NCBI GenBank assembly: GCA_036850595.1
Contig: CM072161.1
Location: 14,033,905-14,097,904 of the forward strand
Length of the DNA stretch: 64,000 nucleotides
DNA from: Rhyacichthys aspro
Taxonomy: Eukaryota; Chordata; Actinopteri; Gobiiformes; Rhyacichthyidae
Direction of reading: 5' to 3'
Shown here: piece by piece, positions 25,155 through 37,540 of the stretch
Position numbering within the stretch: position 1 is the stretch's first letter
Layout: each line of letters begins with the position of its first letter
Notes under the pieces: generated by a model
What the model was told of the DNA's origin: nothing
Database searches by the model: none
What the model saw: only the letters and a program-made list of their open reading frames with translations
Program-made: the position numbers and the translations under genes

Positions 25155-25510
25155 CACGTCAGTGTCACAAAAATGTCCTTTCTGGACAAACATCGATGGA
25201 CGTATCCAACCATAGCATGTCTCTGAATCTATGTCAGACTGGCTCGTGCATTGAGCTGGCAGTCATATCAATTTCCAACGCCCTGCAGAGAAAACTCTCA
25301 AAGGGAGAAAAAAAGAGGAATGAGGTGGAAGAAACATGGGGATGGGTTTGTCATGCAATTTTGAACAAGACCAGCCGATTAAAAATTAACAGTTGTCTTA
25401 AAGTGATCAGATGTGTTTAGAGTTCAGCTGATAATTGGAATTAATATTAAAAATTTACTGGCAGTGTATTAAAATAGACAAACATAATCTTACAGTTTTG
25501 ATTGACGTGT
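25155..25510 (+). repeat. Local direct duplication, second copy
   Basis: Second, slightly longer copy of the block at 24780-25075, with the same order of conserved segments about 375-450 bp downstream. It could be two insertions of one dispersed repeat or a true tandem duplication. Confidence 0.6.
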
Positions 25511-26475
25511 CTAACGCTGAAAATTAGGTGTAGAGTTTTGCACAAGACGGTGTGATGCTGAGAATGTGTTTGTAGTTGCACCTCTGAGATGACCTTCTGC
25601 TCATTGTGTGTCAAGTTTTTAAAGCATTTATTTTGACATTAGAGTCTAGGCAATGACAAAAAGTGTTCCCAAGCCAAGTGCACCACATTTGGCTCACAGT
25701 GTATTTCGCTCACAGTGTAATACTCTGAATGGTCACTGGATGGAGCCAATGGAAAGGCTTTGGAGGAGTTTCTCCACCTCAGACCCTGCTCACATCCACC
25801 TCCACTGAGAGTTCAACTCATGAGAAGCAGCGTCACATCTGGAGGTTTTTCTTATTACGCCTTCCTCTGTTATGAACATTCTGAACTAACGCACGCTTTT
25901 TAGACAGTGTGTGAAACTGCACTATGAAAACTGTAAGATTTAAGTGACATCTAGTGACATAACGTGGAAAACAAAAGAACAAAGCAATGATAATAAATGT
26001 ATTTTGTATAGGAACATCAGTAACAGTTATCCAATGTCACTTTGTTGCAGTGGGATTTGCAATTTTGCTGTTACAGAAAGAGAATATACAATAATCACCA
26101 TATTCATTTGCACTATTTATTTATTACTGATGTTATATTCCAAATAGGCTCTAAGGAAGAAGAGATGGAGCTGAGAGGAAGTATTTGTATTAAAAGTAAA
26201 GTAAGTACATTTTAATAATGGTATTTATTTGTCAGCTCTTTGTCCAAAGTTAAAAATGACTGTGTGAGAGTTGTATTAAAGAATCTGTCAGTTTATTTTA
26301 TGTGACACATCTGAGCAGAACAAGATCTAACGAACTAACTAACGATCTAAGAACTGATATACTGCAGTTGTATAATATGAAATCTGTACAGGAAAGCTGT
26401 GTGTGGGGGCTTTTGTCAGCGAGCCCCCTTGAGCCGTCTAAATCCCGCCTCCGCCCCTGCTGTGGAGCCGTGCAC

Positions 26476-26497
26476 CTCCAGCGGTAGTGTGCGCTGT
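26476..26497 (+). promoter_or_regulatory. Candidate CGCT-box element upstream of the alpha variable exon
   Basis: CTCCAGCGGTAGTGTGCGCT lies about 130-147 bp upstream of the start codon in a locally CpG-rich block. It contains a GCGCT core, as in the clustered-protocadherin promoter element. Its first 12 bases recur (11 of 12) upstream of the alpha-C2 exon at 40463. Function is inferred from position and similarity only. Confidence 0.35.
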
Positions 26498-26621
26498 GCA
26501 TGGCCTGCTGCAGCTCCAGCTCCGAGGCGTGGGGGCGATGACACCGGCGCTGTCCTACATCCACACGGTCTGATCTCCGCGGAGCATTTCGTTGAGAACT
26601 GTCCGGAATCAAAGCGTTACG

Positions 26622-29054
26622 ATGGCGCTTCTCAATGCACCTTTACGCACACGCTGGATGGCGGCTGCTTTCACGCTCATTGCACTATGGGGCCGCGCGC
26701 TCTCCATCACCCGCTACTCCATACCGGAGGAAATGGAAGAGGGATCCTTTGTTGCAAATCTGGCCACGGATCTGGGTCTGGACGTCCGTACTTTGACGCA
26801 ACGTGAAGCGAAGCTCGATTTCGTGAATAGTAGGAATTACCTTGACATCAGAAAAGACACGGGTGAGTTGGTTATACGTGAGAAGATAGACCGGGAAAAC
26901 ATATGCACCACTAAAACCACGTCTTGTTTCTTAAAAATGGATGTCATTCTCGAGAGCCCCATTCGTATTTTTAACATTGAGTTAGAGATAATGGACATCA
27001 ATGACAATGAGCCAGTGTTTCGCAGAAAGACAATGCATTTGGACGTTTCAGAGGCAACCCCTCCCGGTGAGAGATTTTCATTGACAAATGCTGTAGATGC
27101 AGATGTGGGAACCAATTCAGTCAAGACTTACTATCTGAGTGAAAGCAAATTCTTTAACATTGACATTCAGACTGGCAGTGATGGGTCTAAATACGTTGAT
27201 CTGGTGTTAAACGGGAATCTGGACAGAGAAGAGCAGGCAGTTCATAATTTGATTTTAACCGCTGTAGATGGAGGGGTGCCTCCCCGCTCAGGCACAGCCA
27301 GCATCATTATCAATGTCCTGGACATCAACGACAACGCCCCCCTCTTTACTCAGCCACTATATGCAGTGAATGTTTCCGAGAACTCAGCAGCAGGGACTGT
27401 AGTGATGACTTTAAACGCCTCAGACTTAGACGAAGGCTCCAACTCTGAGCTGGTCTACTCGTACACACTGTACACCTCCGAGAAAACCCAGGAGATCTTC
27501 ACTCTGGACCAGAACTCAGGCGAGATCAAGGTTAAAGGGGTGATAGACTACGAGGAGAGTCAAAGTTTTGAGATGCACATCCAAGCTCAAGACAGAGGGC
27601 TCAGTCCGCTCTCTGGACACTGCAAAGTCATGGTCTATGTCAATGATCTCAACGATAACTACCCCGAAGTCACCATCAAGTCTGTGAAAAACGCTCTGAG
27701 TGAAGACGTGGCCATTGGGACGCTGATTGCAGTTGTAAGTGTGAGTGACCACGACTCTGGAGACAATGGGCAAGTGGAACTAACTCTGAGCCAACAAGAA
27801 ACCTTACCGTTACTCCTAAACAAATCCTCTGATGGTTTTTACGAGCTAATAGTGTCGAAACCTCTAGACAGAGAGATCATAAGCAAATACGAGATCATCT
27901 TAATGGTGACAGACAAAGGCAGCCCACCCTTATCTGAAAATGAAACAATTATTTTAGACGTACTGGACGTCAACGACAATGCACCAACATTTCCTCAGCC
28001 TTTTTACACCATCCATGTTGTGGAGAATAATGTACCAGGGGCGTTATTGACATCTCTGAGTGCGTATGACCCAGATCTGAATGAAAACCAGTACTTGGTC
28101 TACTTCATAATGGAAAAAGAGATTGTCAACACTTCCATGTCAATGCTCTTTTCGATCAATCCGGAGAACGGGGATCTTTACGCGTTAAAGACTTTCGACT
28201 ACGAGAGAGAAAGAGAGTTCTTGTTCCACATCGAGGCCAGAGATTCCGGTGTTCCTCCTCTCAGCAGCAACGTGACTGTACACATCATCATTCAAGACCA
28301 GAACGACAACACTCCGCTCATAGTGTCACCTTGGCGAGCGCAGGGATCCGTCGTGGAGGAGGTGATACCGCGCTCCACCGACAAGGGACACCTGGTGGCT
28401 AAAGTCATCGCCATCGACGCCGACTCGGAGCAGAACTCACGAGTGACGTACCAACTCTTGCAGATCAGCGACGCCTCGCTCTTCAGCCTGGACCAGTACA
28501 ACGGGGAAATCCGCACGACCAGGATGTTCAGCTACAGAGATCCCAGGCAACAGCGGCTGGTGATCGTCGCCAAAGACAACGGCGATCCGTCCCTGTCCGC
28601 CACCGTCACCATCAAGATCTCGACGGTGGAGAACGTCATGTCGTTCTCGGAGACGACAGAGTTGCCCTTAGAGCACGACATGTTCACGGACTTGAACTTG
28701 TTCTTGGTCATCGGTCTGGGAGCCGTGTCCTTTTTGTTACTGATCACCATCTTAGTTATTATCGTCTTGAAGTGTCAGAAACCAAAGCCCAAAGCTCTTA
28801 AACTACCCCCCGCCGCCAACAGGAACAGCGTCATCAGCCGGAACAGTGTCATCAGCCAGAGAAGCTCCACCATCGCAGATTCCACCCTGATCTCCAGCGA
28901 TGCCTACTGGTACAGTTTGTTCCTGGCCGAGACGAGGAAAGGTAAAGTGGTGGTGAGGCAGCCCATAATCCCCAAAGGAGGCTACTTTGTGTCCAGTATA
29001 CCACGGAGCATAGGCCCGAGTGAAACCACAGACTCCAGAGCGTCCACACTGGAG
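26622..29054 (+). CDS. Clustered protocadherin variable exon, alpha subcluster (non-C type)
   Basis: This exon encodes 811 residues of a homophilic neuronal adhesion receptor. The open frame extends upstream, but the first ATG is at 26622 (acgATGG, favourable context) and directly opens a signal peptide; mature ITRYS starts near residue 29. Six EC repeats are linked by DINDN (125-129), DINDN (234-238), DLNDN (342-346), DVNDN (449-453) and DQNDN (559-563). The EC1 loop is CX6C (C95-C102), one residue longer than usual. The membrane segment is about 692-716. The tail has a tandem RNSVIS repeat (735-746) and a WYSLFLAETRKGKVVVRQP motif. It ends CTGGAG|gtatgt in phase 0, compatible with the alpha constant exons. 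Its 3' third is visibly more GC-rich than the rest. Alpha membership rests on position between the delta and alpha constant regions. Predicted protein: 964 aa. Confidence 0.85.
28815..28858 (+). repeat. In-frame tandem repeat in the variable cytoplasmic tail
   Basis: Two near-identical copies of an 18-bp unit encode RNSVIS twice, just after the membrane segment. A third partial unit (QRSS) follows. It is serine-rich and so a possible phosphorylation patch. Confidence 0.75.
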
Positions 29055-32000
29055 GTATGTATGTGCTCAGACTGTCCACAATTGTCTCAAAAGTGTTTAA
29101 ACATCTGACAAAGTTTTACAGTGTGCTTTCAAAAGTGATGCATTCAAGGAGCTCAAATTTAGTGAGCATGAAGTGGTGTTAAAATATACCCACATCATTC
29201 ATTATCTACTATACGTCATTACCTTTAAGAATGATGTCTAAAAATATATAGCATTTAAGTGCATCTACTTTCCTTTCAGTGTTTGTTATTTCAACGAAAC
29301 CTCTATTTGACAAGTTAAGTTTAGCCATTGACACTGATCTTCTAAGTGTGTAAGAAAATCATGCAAATGAAGCAGAAGAATGAGGTCAGTGTGTCATGAA
29401 GGATGATGTTACAAATATAATTAGCTCAGGATTTTTCTTCTACACACAGTCGGTAATAATAACTAGCGAGAGTATTAAAAAAAGTCACATTTTGTTAGAA
29501 TCGAGGCAAAAACCCCTTGAATTGCACCTGCGGCACTTCTCAGAGTCTATATGTAGGTGCTGCAGGAGCGTACGCAGCTTACAGTGGGTGTAAGAGGCGG
29601 CATACTTCAAAGCATTCATCGCAGCCACGCACAGCTTTGAATCAAGGACAAAAGGTGTTTCCATACTTGAGATAAACTCCTGCCATCTCGAGCCGTGCCT
29701 CCTCGACGCCCCAGACTAGCATCGGAAGTGAATGGAGCTGCCGAATCTTCAGGCAGATGTTGTTTGTTTGCGCTACAGCTGGACCTGCAGACTAAACTGA
29801 ACCAAGTGATGCACTGAAAGATTAAACAATATGAATATGCATGAGTGCATGTGTGTGTGTGTATGAAGAAAGAGAGCAACAGCCTCTCTTTGTGTGTGAG
29901 TGTGTTCTGTCAGCTTTTGTGATTCACATGTTCAACTCAATTTGTCTCTTTTTTCTGTTCTGAAGTACTCAAAATGAAAGGAAGTCCATTCTACAACTGG
30001 AGGTATGCTGGTTGCTAACTACATTTTGTAGAGCCACTATCATTTTGTAGATTTTTTCTCTATCCTTTTGTATTTGGTACTCGTTTTGGTTTGGCTTGAA
30101 AAAGAAATATCACAGCTCCCAGTGCAAATCTAAAAAACTGGCAGTCTCATTTCTAAGGCAGTGCATTACAATATCCACATCCATCCCTGGTTGCACGATG
30201 AACAGAAAATGTAAATTGGCCAGTCTTTCAAGAGAGAAAACCTTTCAGCTTACTGAGAGCTGAGATTAGGATAGAATTGGCTGCTCGTCAGATTTGTGTG
30301 GTGCACATCTGGTTTGCTTGGCCACGGTTCAGAACAAAGTGATGGCACAGATAGGAAAAAGGGATTAAGGAGGGATTTTTCCTAAACAAGTTCTCAGTGT
30401 GTAGAACACCTGAGAGCAAGACAACATATCATGATCCAGAAATCACTGTCTGTAAGGTCATGAAGTGCTCCTTTTGTGGCCATCAAATGGAACCAACCTT
30501 AATGAAGCAACACTATTGGACCGCCAAATACCAAATGCCTGTTTGTGCATGCTTTGACTACATCGATTGCAGTTAGTTCAGGTTTTTGCAGTGGATTGTA
30601 TGAGGTAACATTTAATGTATGGCCAAAGTAGGTGGTCTGAAGTATGGAGAAGGAGACAGAAGTACTGTGAAAAAAACAATGATCCAAATGTGATAATAAT
30701 TTAGGCCGTGAGATCAATTCTAAAATGATCATTTGGACTAAGATACTATCAGTTTCTTTCCACAATAGAGTTTCAAACAGAAAGACATGTCAGTTTGTCT
30801 GTGGCCTTATGGGAGTTGAACTGGCCAATGAAACCACTTCAGTTCCACATCAGAAAAGACATCTGCAAAATACAGAAGACATTAACTCAAATCTCAAATT
30901 TAGAGCCAGGCCATGCATCCTGTCGAAACAATGGTAATCATTTCACCAGTGCATTCACATCCAGAGGCAGGTACTGTGTCTATTAGTACTGCCTCTGGAA
31001 ATCCAACATTAAATCCACAGAAACCAGACTCATTTTTGTATAGAATAGAAAAAGAATTGGTATGGCTCACCAGACTAGAAAACAGACATCTCAATACTCT
31101 CTCTCCTTCTCTGTTCAGCAAGCAGTTTAGCCACATTAAAATATACAGACAAACACCCCATACAACCTCACTGAAAAATCTGAGCTATCACTTTAATCTA
31201 TTGATTTGAATATTTATTTCTGTGTATGGTAGTCTGACTCGTTCTACACACAATTCTCAATCAATTCTTCCAAAATGCCCTTAAAATGCTTCAACGCACT
31301 AAAAGTGGCAGTAACCAGTCAGGATCCAGTGTTGCATGAGTGAGGACTTTCTGCAAGTTCGCAGTGGGTTAACCTTCTTTTTTTTGGACTGATTATATGT
31401 TGTGCTCCTGTTTGTAGGGCCCCAGAAGAGAACTGCCATGATATAATCATCTCTTCATGGGAGTCTCTCACTGATGCTCTTCCTGGTGACTCACACAGAA
31501 GATGTACAACAGCTGCCCGCCCCTAGTCCCCCCTCTTCTCTCCATCAACGGCTCATCACCTCTTCTTTTCCCAGATTAAGCATGAATCTGCATGGCTCTA
31601 CGAGATTTGAGCTTCAAACCGTGTATCGCAGAAAACCCGGACTTTCCAAAAGTGGCCTCATGCTGTCATTCCTCCAAAAGGGACTAACTGCCTTCTCTCC
31701 AGCTTTACACATATTAGTAGTTTTTAGAAATCTCTCATAGCTAATGTCATTTTACAATTTCACATCCAAACATGAATCAGGGTGAAAATCTCTTCCATAA
31801 AACTGAACTGTAGCTGGTAATAGTGATTAGGCTTTAGTGTTATTGATTTTCCATCTTTTTATACAGAGCATTTACACTTCATTTTAAGTCTTCATAGGTT
31901 CATAGTGTTTCTGGTTTAAAAAAGAAAAAAGAAAAAGTGGTTCAATTCTCATTGCCATCTTTAACAGTGAGTTTTCAAGTGTCTTGTTTGATTTAGTTGA

Positions 32001-35000
32001 TTGTAAAGAAAATAAAATGAGGTAACAGAACCGAACGCACACCGTTAAAAAGTTCAGGTGTATCATTTACTTAGAGGTATTATTATTATTAGCTTTACGT
32101 CCGGCTGCATTAGGCAGACCAGACTGCAATAATCGTCGAGTAAAGTTTTATTGAGGTAAAGATAGTATTAAGATGTATTTTGAAAATTCAAATCTGTTTG
32201 CAGCATGTAAAAAAAAAAACTATGTGACTTTATAAATTTCAAAACAGGCTCGAGGATTTTCAACAGAGACTTGGTCAAACTAATTTTTACTTTTCACCAT
32301 TAATACAAGTGTACAAATTCAAAGTAAAAACAGAAATAAATAGAAGATAATAATTATAAAAAAAACAACTTTTGTAATAAAACTAAAGATTTTAACTTCT
32401 CTCATGGTAAATTAAGGTCCAGACATAAAGTGTGGTTTATGACTGTTTTTTATAAATATTTTATGTAATGGATTTTATGCTGCTTTTGTGAGCTTCTTCA
32501 AGGGCATTTTGTGTTGCGTAGCTGTAGTTTGGTGATGTTGTTTTTGATAGTGTTACTATGACTCCAAGAATTTTTCTTGACCTTTTTGTTAACCTCAAAG
32601 ATAGAGCTATTATCTTGCACTACGGCAAAGCCCAAGATTTTTTTTTTCATTCAAAAACAAGGAGCTTATTAAAAGAAAACATATGCAGTAGAAATAGTGG
32701 ACCATGGGATTGAGGAAAGTCGCGCAGAAGTGAGGGTTGGCTCCAGGAAGCTACCATCGACTGCCATTTTGAAACGTCACAAAATAATAGGGGTAAATTT
32801 CAGTCTTTATTCTAGATCTATTATAGATCCTTACATTACATTTTGAGACAAATTACAGGCCAATCTTACATGTTACTGAGGTGTTTAAAGAGCTTGACTG
32901 ACTGTCACAGTTCCAGCCCTTGTTTTTAGATTTTGTGAGCAGCTACAGTAGTCCTGAAGGGTCACACTGTTGGCTTCGAACAAATCTACTGGAAAAAGTC
33001 TGAGGATGATCTTGGAAAAACTTTACCAAAATCAACTAACTATATTTAGTATGTGACATCACAGTCCCTCTGTCCACTATTTTTCTATGAGCTATGATTG
33101 AGAATAAGGTGCTAAACAGTGAAACCCTAGAAGTGTTACCGAGCATTGCAGTATTACAAAAGAGAACAGTCTAAAGCAGGTGGCAGCACTTTGAAGAAGA
33201 GAATGCACTGATTCTGCTGTAAATGTGATTTCCGCACTCTGTAATATGCAGTGGTTATTCGTGGATGTATCAGGCTACACTCTGAGCTTTGGTTTCCTGG
33301 TGTGGATGTTACACCAGGCAGACATAAACACAGTGTGCTGTCTGTCAGGCTGAGGATGTCACTTAATCAGGAAAACGCTTGCCGTGGGGTACGACTCGTG
33401 TGCAATCAAGACTTGTGAAAAGAATTGCACATGTGATGAGCTCCTTGTGTGCCTTCTGCATTGTAAAGCTAACTTTTGATGAATGAAAGAATTACTTACA
33501 GTATTCCGAGTTACAGTTGCCCCTGTAATAAAACAGTAGGAGCTCAGCCTTGTTTTTGCTTTCATAATTAGAACCGGTAGATGCATTAATTGTACACTGA
33601 ACTGCTTTCTACTATTTGTTTTTATACTGTTTTTTGATATCTTCTGTATTCACTGTGACTGAATGGCACAGGACGTGCTTCTCGCTCGATATATTCTCAT
33701 GTGTGTGCAATTTTTGTTCAGTCATTTCGATTGTAAGAAGTTGCATCAAATCCATGCCACTTTCAGCAGATTAGAAGTCAGTTTGGGAGAGAATGGCCTT
33801 GCTTTATTTTCAGTTAATTGTCTGGTTTTGATGTTTCTTATTTGGCATTAATGTTCTGCCTGATCATGCTAGTTTGAATAAAGCTTTTTAATCTGGCTTT
33901 TGCGTGTGCGCTGTGATGAGAACTTGATCAAAAGTGACTCTTTCTCTCTGCGAAATTCCCGCACATAAACACATATTGACCCAGTTTCGTTCTAATTCTT
34001 GGAAATTGAAAAGCAAATAAGGGCCGTGCCTGCAGTTCACAAAATAATAGCTTTGTCAGGATTAGCAAAAGCCTCGTAGTAAATTGCAAAGTCTGCTCTT
34101 CTGCCGTGAGAGCACAGGGGCTTGGAGTGACCTGTATACTGTGTGTGTTTCAGTTTGAATGTTACTTATTTTAGGATGTTGGATATTCCTGAAAAAGCAC
34201 ACTGGTACCCGTCACTACTCGAACACAGTGAACGAGCACATTACACAAGCCTAAAGGTTCCTGGTGCACAAAGAAGTGTAAGTAGGTCGGCATAAGAAAC
34301 AGTGCACCTGTGGCTATAGATTGTGTGTGCTGAGTACGGCTGTTATCTGTGCCATCAATTCTCTTCTCCGGGCGCTGCAGGTTTTCTAATGGGCGCTCTG
34401 CAGTAAACCAGGCCACAGGGATCCACAAGGGCCACAGGAATACATTACTTATCGGATGATCAAGGGTAAAGTGCAAGTTGATGAGGTCTTGTTAGAAAAA
34501 AAAGTGCTATATATGTTTATTATAGTGCTGAAACCAATAAATGAAACGAAGCATCACGTAAGGTCATCACTATTTGGATGAACTGTCATATCTGGTCTGA
34601 CAGGATTTGTAATGAGGACTGTTACTGTTAAGAAAAGGTTTCCAGAGCCAATTCGCTTCGAAAATGAATGGGTAAAGCTGGCCAGGCTTGTTTTGAGTAA
34701 GTAGGCCTTGAGGCAAGTTTTAGAATTAATTGTACTTTGTAATACACATACAATTTTTAAGATTTTGAAATAAAGTAAAGTTCAAACAGACCCAATAATG
34801 CAATGTGTTTAATAGTCAACAACAGACAATAAACTTCAGACAAAAACACAAATATAGCTACAATACATTCGAACAGGAAAATACTACTACTACTAATAAT
34901 AATAATAGTAAATATTATTATTAAAATAATTAAAAATATTTGTTATATTTCTTTTGATATTATTTTTTTGTATATTTATGATAGCAGGATTAAAACATTA

Positions 35001-35829
35001 AAATTGCAGGTTGATCATTTAAACGTTATTATATTGTAGTTTTTTTTCTGTTATCTCTTTGTCATAGTATAGTTTATTTTTGTCTAAATGTCCTGTTTGT
35101 TTGACAAAATAAAATATTAATAAAATTGCAGTTTGGATTGAGACAAAGACCTGGAATTATAACATATAGTGCAGTGTGCATACTGTTAAAACCTAAGGTC
35201 TTCTGTATTTCAGGTGTAATTTTAGACTCACTATTAAGTTCTCAAAAGCCCTAAATGGATGTAACTAACAAAACCAAGTCCCAACAGGACAAAACCAGTA
35301 TATTCTCCACTTGATGATATGCAGGGGTTTGAAGTCAGGGTCAGTGCACTCGTATCGTACCAGCTTAGCACTAAGAACTCAGCAACCACAGAGCTTAAGC
35401 TTTACATTGTCTGTCTCTGTAGTGTAAAGGGTTTGTGCATTTCATCATAAATCATTTGGAAATCCGTCTTCGTCTCTCCAGTTGCATGACTGCTTGGTTT
35501 GCACTCCCAGATTGACTGAGAGCAGTGCATACATTGTATTGATCCAGTAAGTGTCTCCTTCAGCTCCTATTACCTGACACTGAGGGTAGACCTATTAGGC
35601 TTTCAATTGCACATTACTTGAAGGATGAGGTTTGACGAGATTTGAATAGAGATTAGAGGGTAAACTATTTCTTATTTTGAATGTTTTTGGGAGTATTGAT
35701 TTTTATGGTACAGTATATAACAACATTAATGTGTACAATCGTTATTTTAACTCTCATGTTGTCATTTCTTTGAAGTACATAGTGTTAAAACGTTGCTTTA
35801 TGTTACACTATAAACCGGGACTACTAGAA

Positions 35830-36163
35830 CAGTGGTGTCAAACTCAAAGTGGTGAGGGGCCGCAAAAGTTAATCAGAATCCTTTCAGGGGCCGAAGATGG
35901 TGACATTTGGAAGCTTTTTGGAAATTTTGAATGTGAGATTTCAGCTTTATTTGAGTCTTACAAAAGTTATCACACAAACAATAATTTCCTCCTTTCATAG
36001 ATAGATAGATTTATTTATCTTTGTCGAAAAAAACCCCCAAATCCATCTAAAACACGTTCAAAACAAATTCAATGAATAAAACCTTGTGCCAAAAATAATT
36101 CATTCTGAATGTATTGAAGGGCCACATAAAACATTGCGAAGGGCCTTGAGTTTGCCATGTGTG
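35830..36163. mobile_element. hAT-like MITE with intact 8-bp target duplication
   Basis: A 334-bp element beginning CAGTGGTGTCAAACTCAAAG and ending CTTGAGTTTGCCATGTGTG, imperfect terminal inverted repeats. It is flanked on both sides by the identical 8-bp sequence TACTAGAA (35822-35829 and 36164-36171). An 8-bp duplication and a CAGxGGTGTCAAACTC terminus are hallmarks of hAT transposons. There is no transposase frame, so it is non-autonomous. A short ATAG microsatellite and a C-rich patch lie inside. Confidence 0.85.
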
Positions 36164-36584
36164 TACTAGAAAATGTAGAAGGGGTCAAAAGGTCAAGGGG
36201 GTGAAAAGGTCATACATCTGGGCCAAAGTGTATTCTACAAGTATTTGTGTATTTTACTCTTATTTATATTTTCATCTTGGAGCAACAAAGGCATATTTTT
36301 AAGTCAAAAAAGTGCACTGCTTTCCCCCTTTGACTTTTTACACTGACAATGCTTTTGACAAACTTGACATTTCTGTTCATTTTCTGTTCTCAAATACATG
36401 ATTATGTTTCCTCCTTAAGTAGAAACCTGAGGACGTGTGCCTTCTGATTGGAGGATCTCAGGTAATAACTGACAAAGGCTCACGTTCAGTCCGACAGCTC
36501 GAATGACACGGTGTCATTGAATGTGACTCATGGGATGTAGCTATAGCATAAACTCACATTTCCAAGCATCTTGAAGTGCTCTTA

Positions 36585-36621
36585 AGCTTTTTACCAAACG
36601 TCTTTGATTTGGTAAAAAGCT
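36585..36621. repeat. Perfect 14-bp inverted repeat (hairpin)
   Basis: AGCTTTTTACCAAA and TTTGGTAAAAAGCT are exact complements separated by nine bases. The flanks do not extend the stem. It could be a small structured element or the remnant of a palindromic repeat. Confidence 0.8.
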
Positions 36622-37346
36622 CGGGCAGGTTTGAAGGTTTTTGAAGCACCTTTTGTTCGTGAATATTGAACTGCCATAATATCATCGATATTGGGAGTCA
36701 AAGTATGGGGTGAGCTATTGATGTTGGGTCTAGAGAGAATATCAATCTCCTTTTGTGCAATAGGTGCATGATTGTAATTGTTTTTTAACAGTCAAAGGTC
36801 AAACATTGAAGGTAAATAAGTCAGAGAGCGATCGGAAAACCTACTGTAGTGTTTTGCTTCCATAATGCATACAAAAAAGACATATCTATGCTTTGTCCAA
36901 CCTAAATGAATTTGCTTAGACAAGAATCTGTGTTGTTTTGAAGTATTAACAACTGTATTCATAAATAAGGAGCGGGAGACCTTGAGCGTGCTGACCCAGT
37001 GCTTTTGCTGCTGACAGAGATGGAACACCAGCAGCAGCAGATTGCAGTGAGTGCACGGAGATTTGTGGTCCGTCTTGAGTGACGCCCGTGGCAGGTTTTC
37101 CTGTGTGCGGCTGACCTTGCCGTGGGGTCAGCGCTGCACCAATTTGAGATGTGCACTGGTTCTTTTTAGATGACTGCACTTGAGCCCGAATCAAGCGCTC
37201 ATTACGTCCGTTTTTGCGACAAGGCATGACAGTGTACAACTCTTCCAAACCTTTACTGTGTTACAGTAGTGACCACAGATTGTCATCATTAAGGATTTTG
37301 TGTGGCTTCCGATGTTAATTACAACTGCACTGTTCTTAAAATTGCG

Positions 37347-37540
37347 GTTGCTATGGAAACACAGTTGCAGTTTTTTCGTTTTTTTGGGTTTTTTTTTTTT
37401 GCAACAAATAAAAACTAAAAAATAAAATATGTGTTTTAGTGTAAAATGAGGCTTTGAGGTTTCTGTTTGGAACTGTTTCAATTATGCTTTATGCTAATTC
37501 TGGGGTAATGGTAATACAAAATTGCTGTTGCTATGGAAAC
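37347..37540 (+). repeat. Short direct repeat carrying two identical X-box-like motifs
   Basis: GTTGCTATGGAAAC occurs at 37347-37360 and again at 37527-37540. The flanks are similar (AAATTGC before, ACAC after, and TGCAACAAATA downstream of each). Each motif is an imperfect RFX site. The shared flanks suggest a duplicated repeat rather than independent regulatory sites. Confidence 0.6.

Larger units (their letters stand above)
20891..26470. other. Spacer between the delta and alpha subclusters
   Basis: No recognisable protocadherin exon. It holds a second Tc1-like element with an expanded minisatellite, a CTCF-like motif, a local duplication and a short stretch open in all minus-strand frames near 24.0-24.2 kb. 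The rest is AT-rich and unremarkable. Confidence 0.6.

Noticed and set aside
26592..26621. Extended start of the alpha variable exon 30 bases upstream
   Set aside because: The upstream codon is TTG, not ATG. The ATG at 26622 has better context and starts the signal peptide directly.
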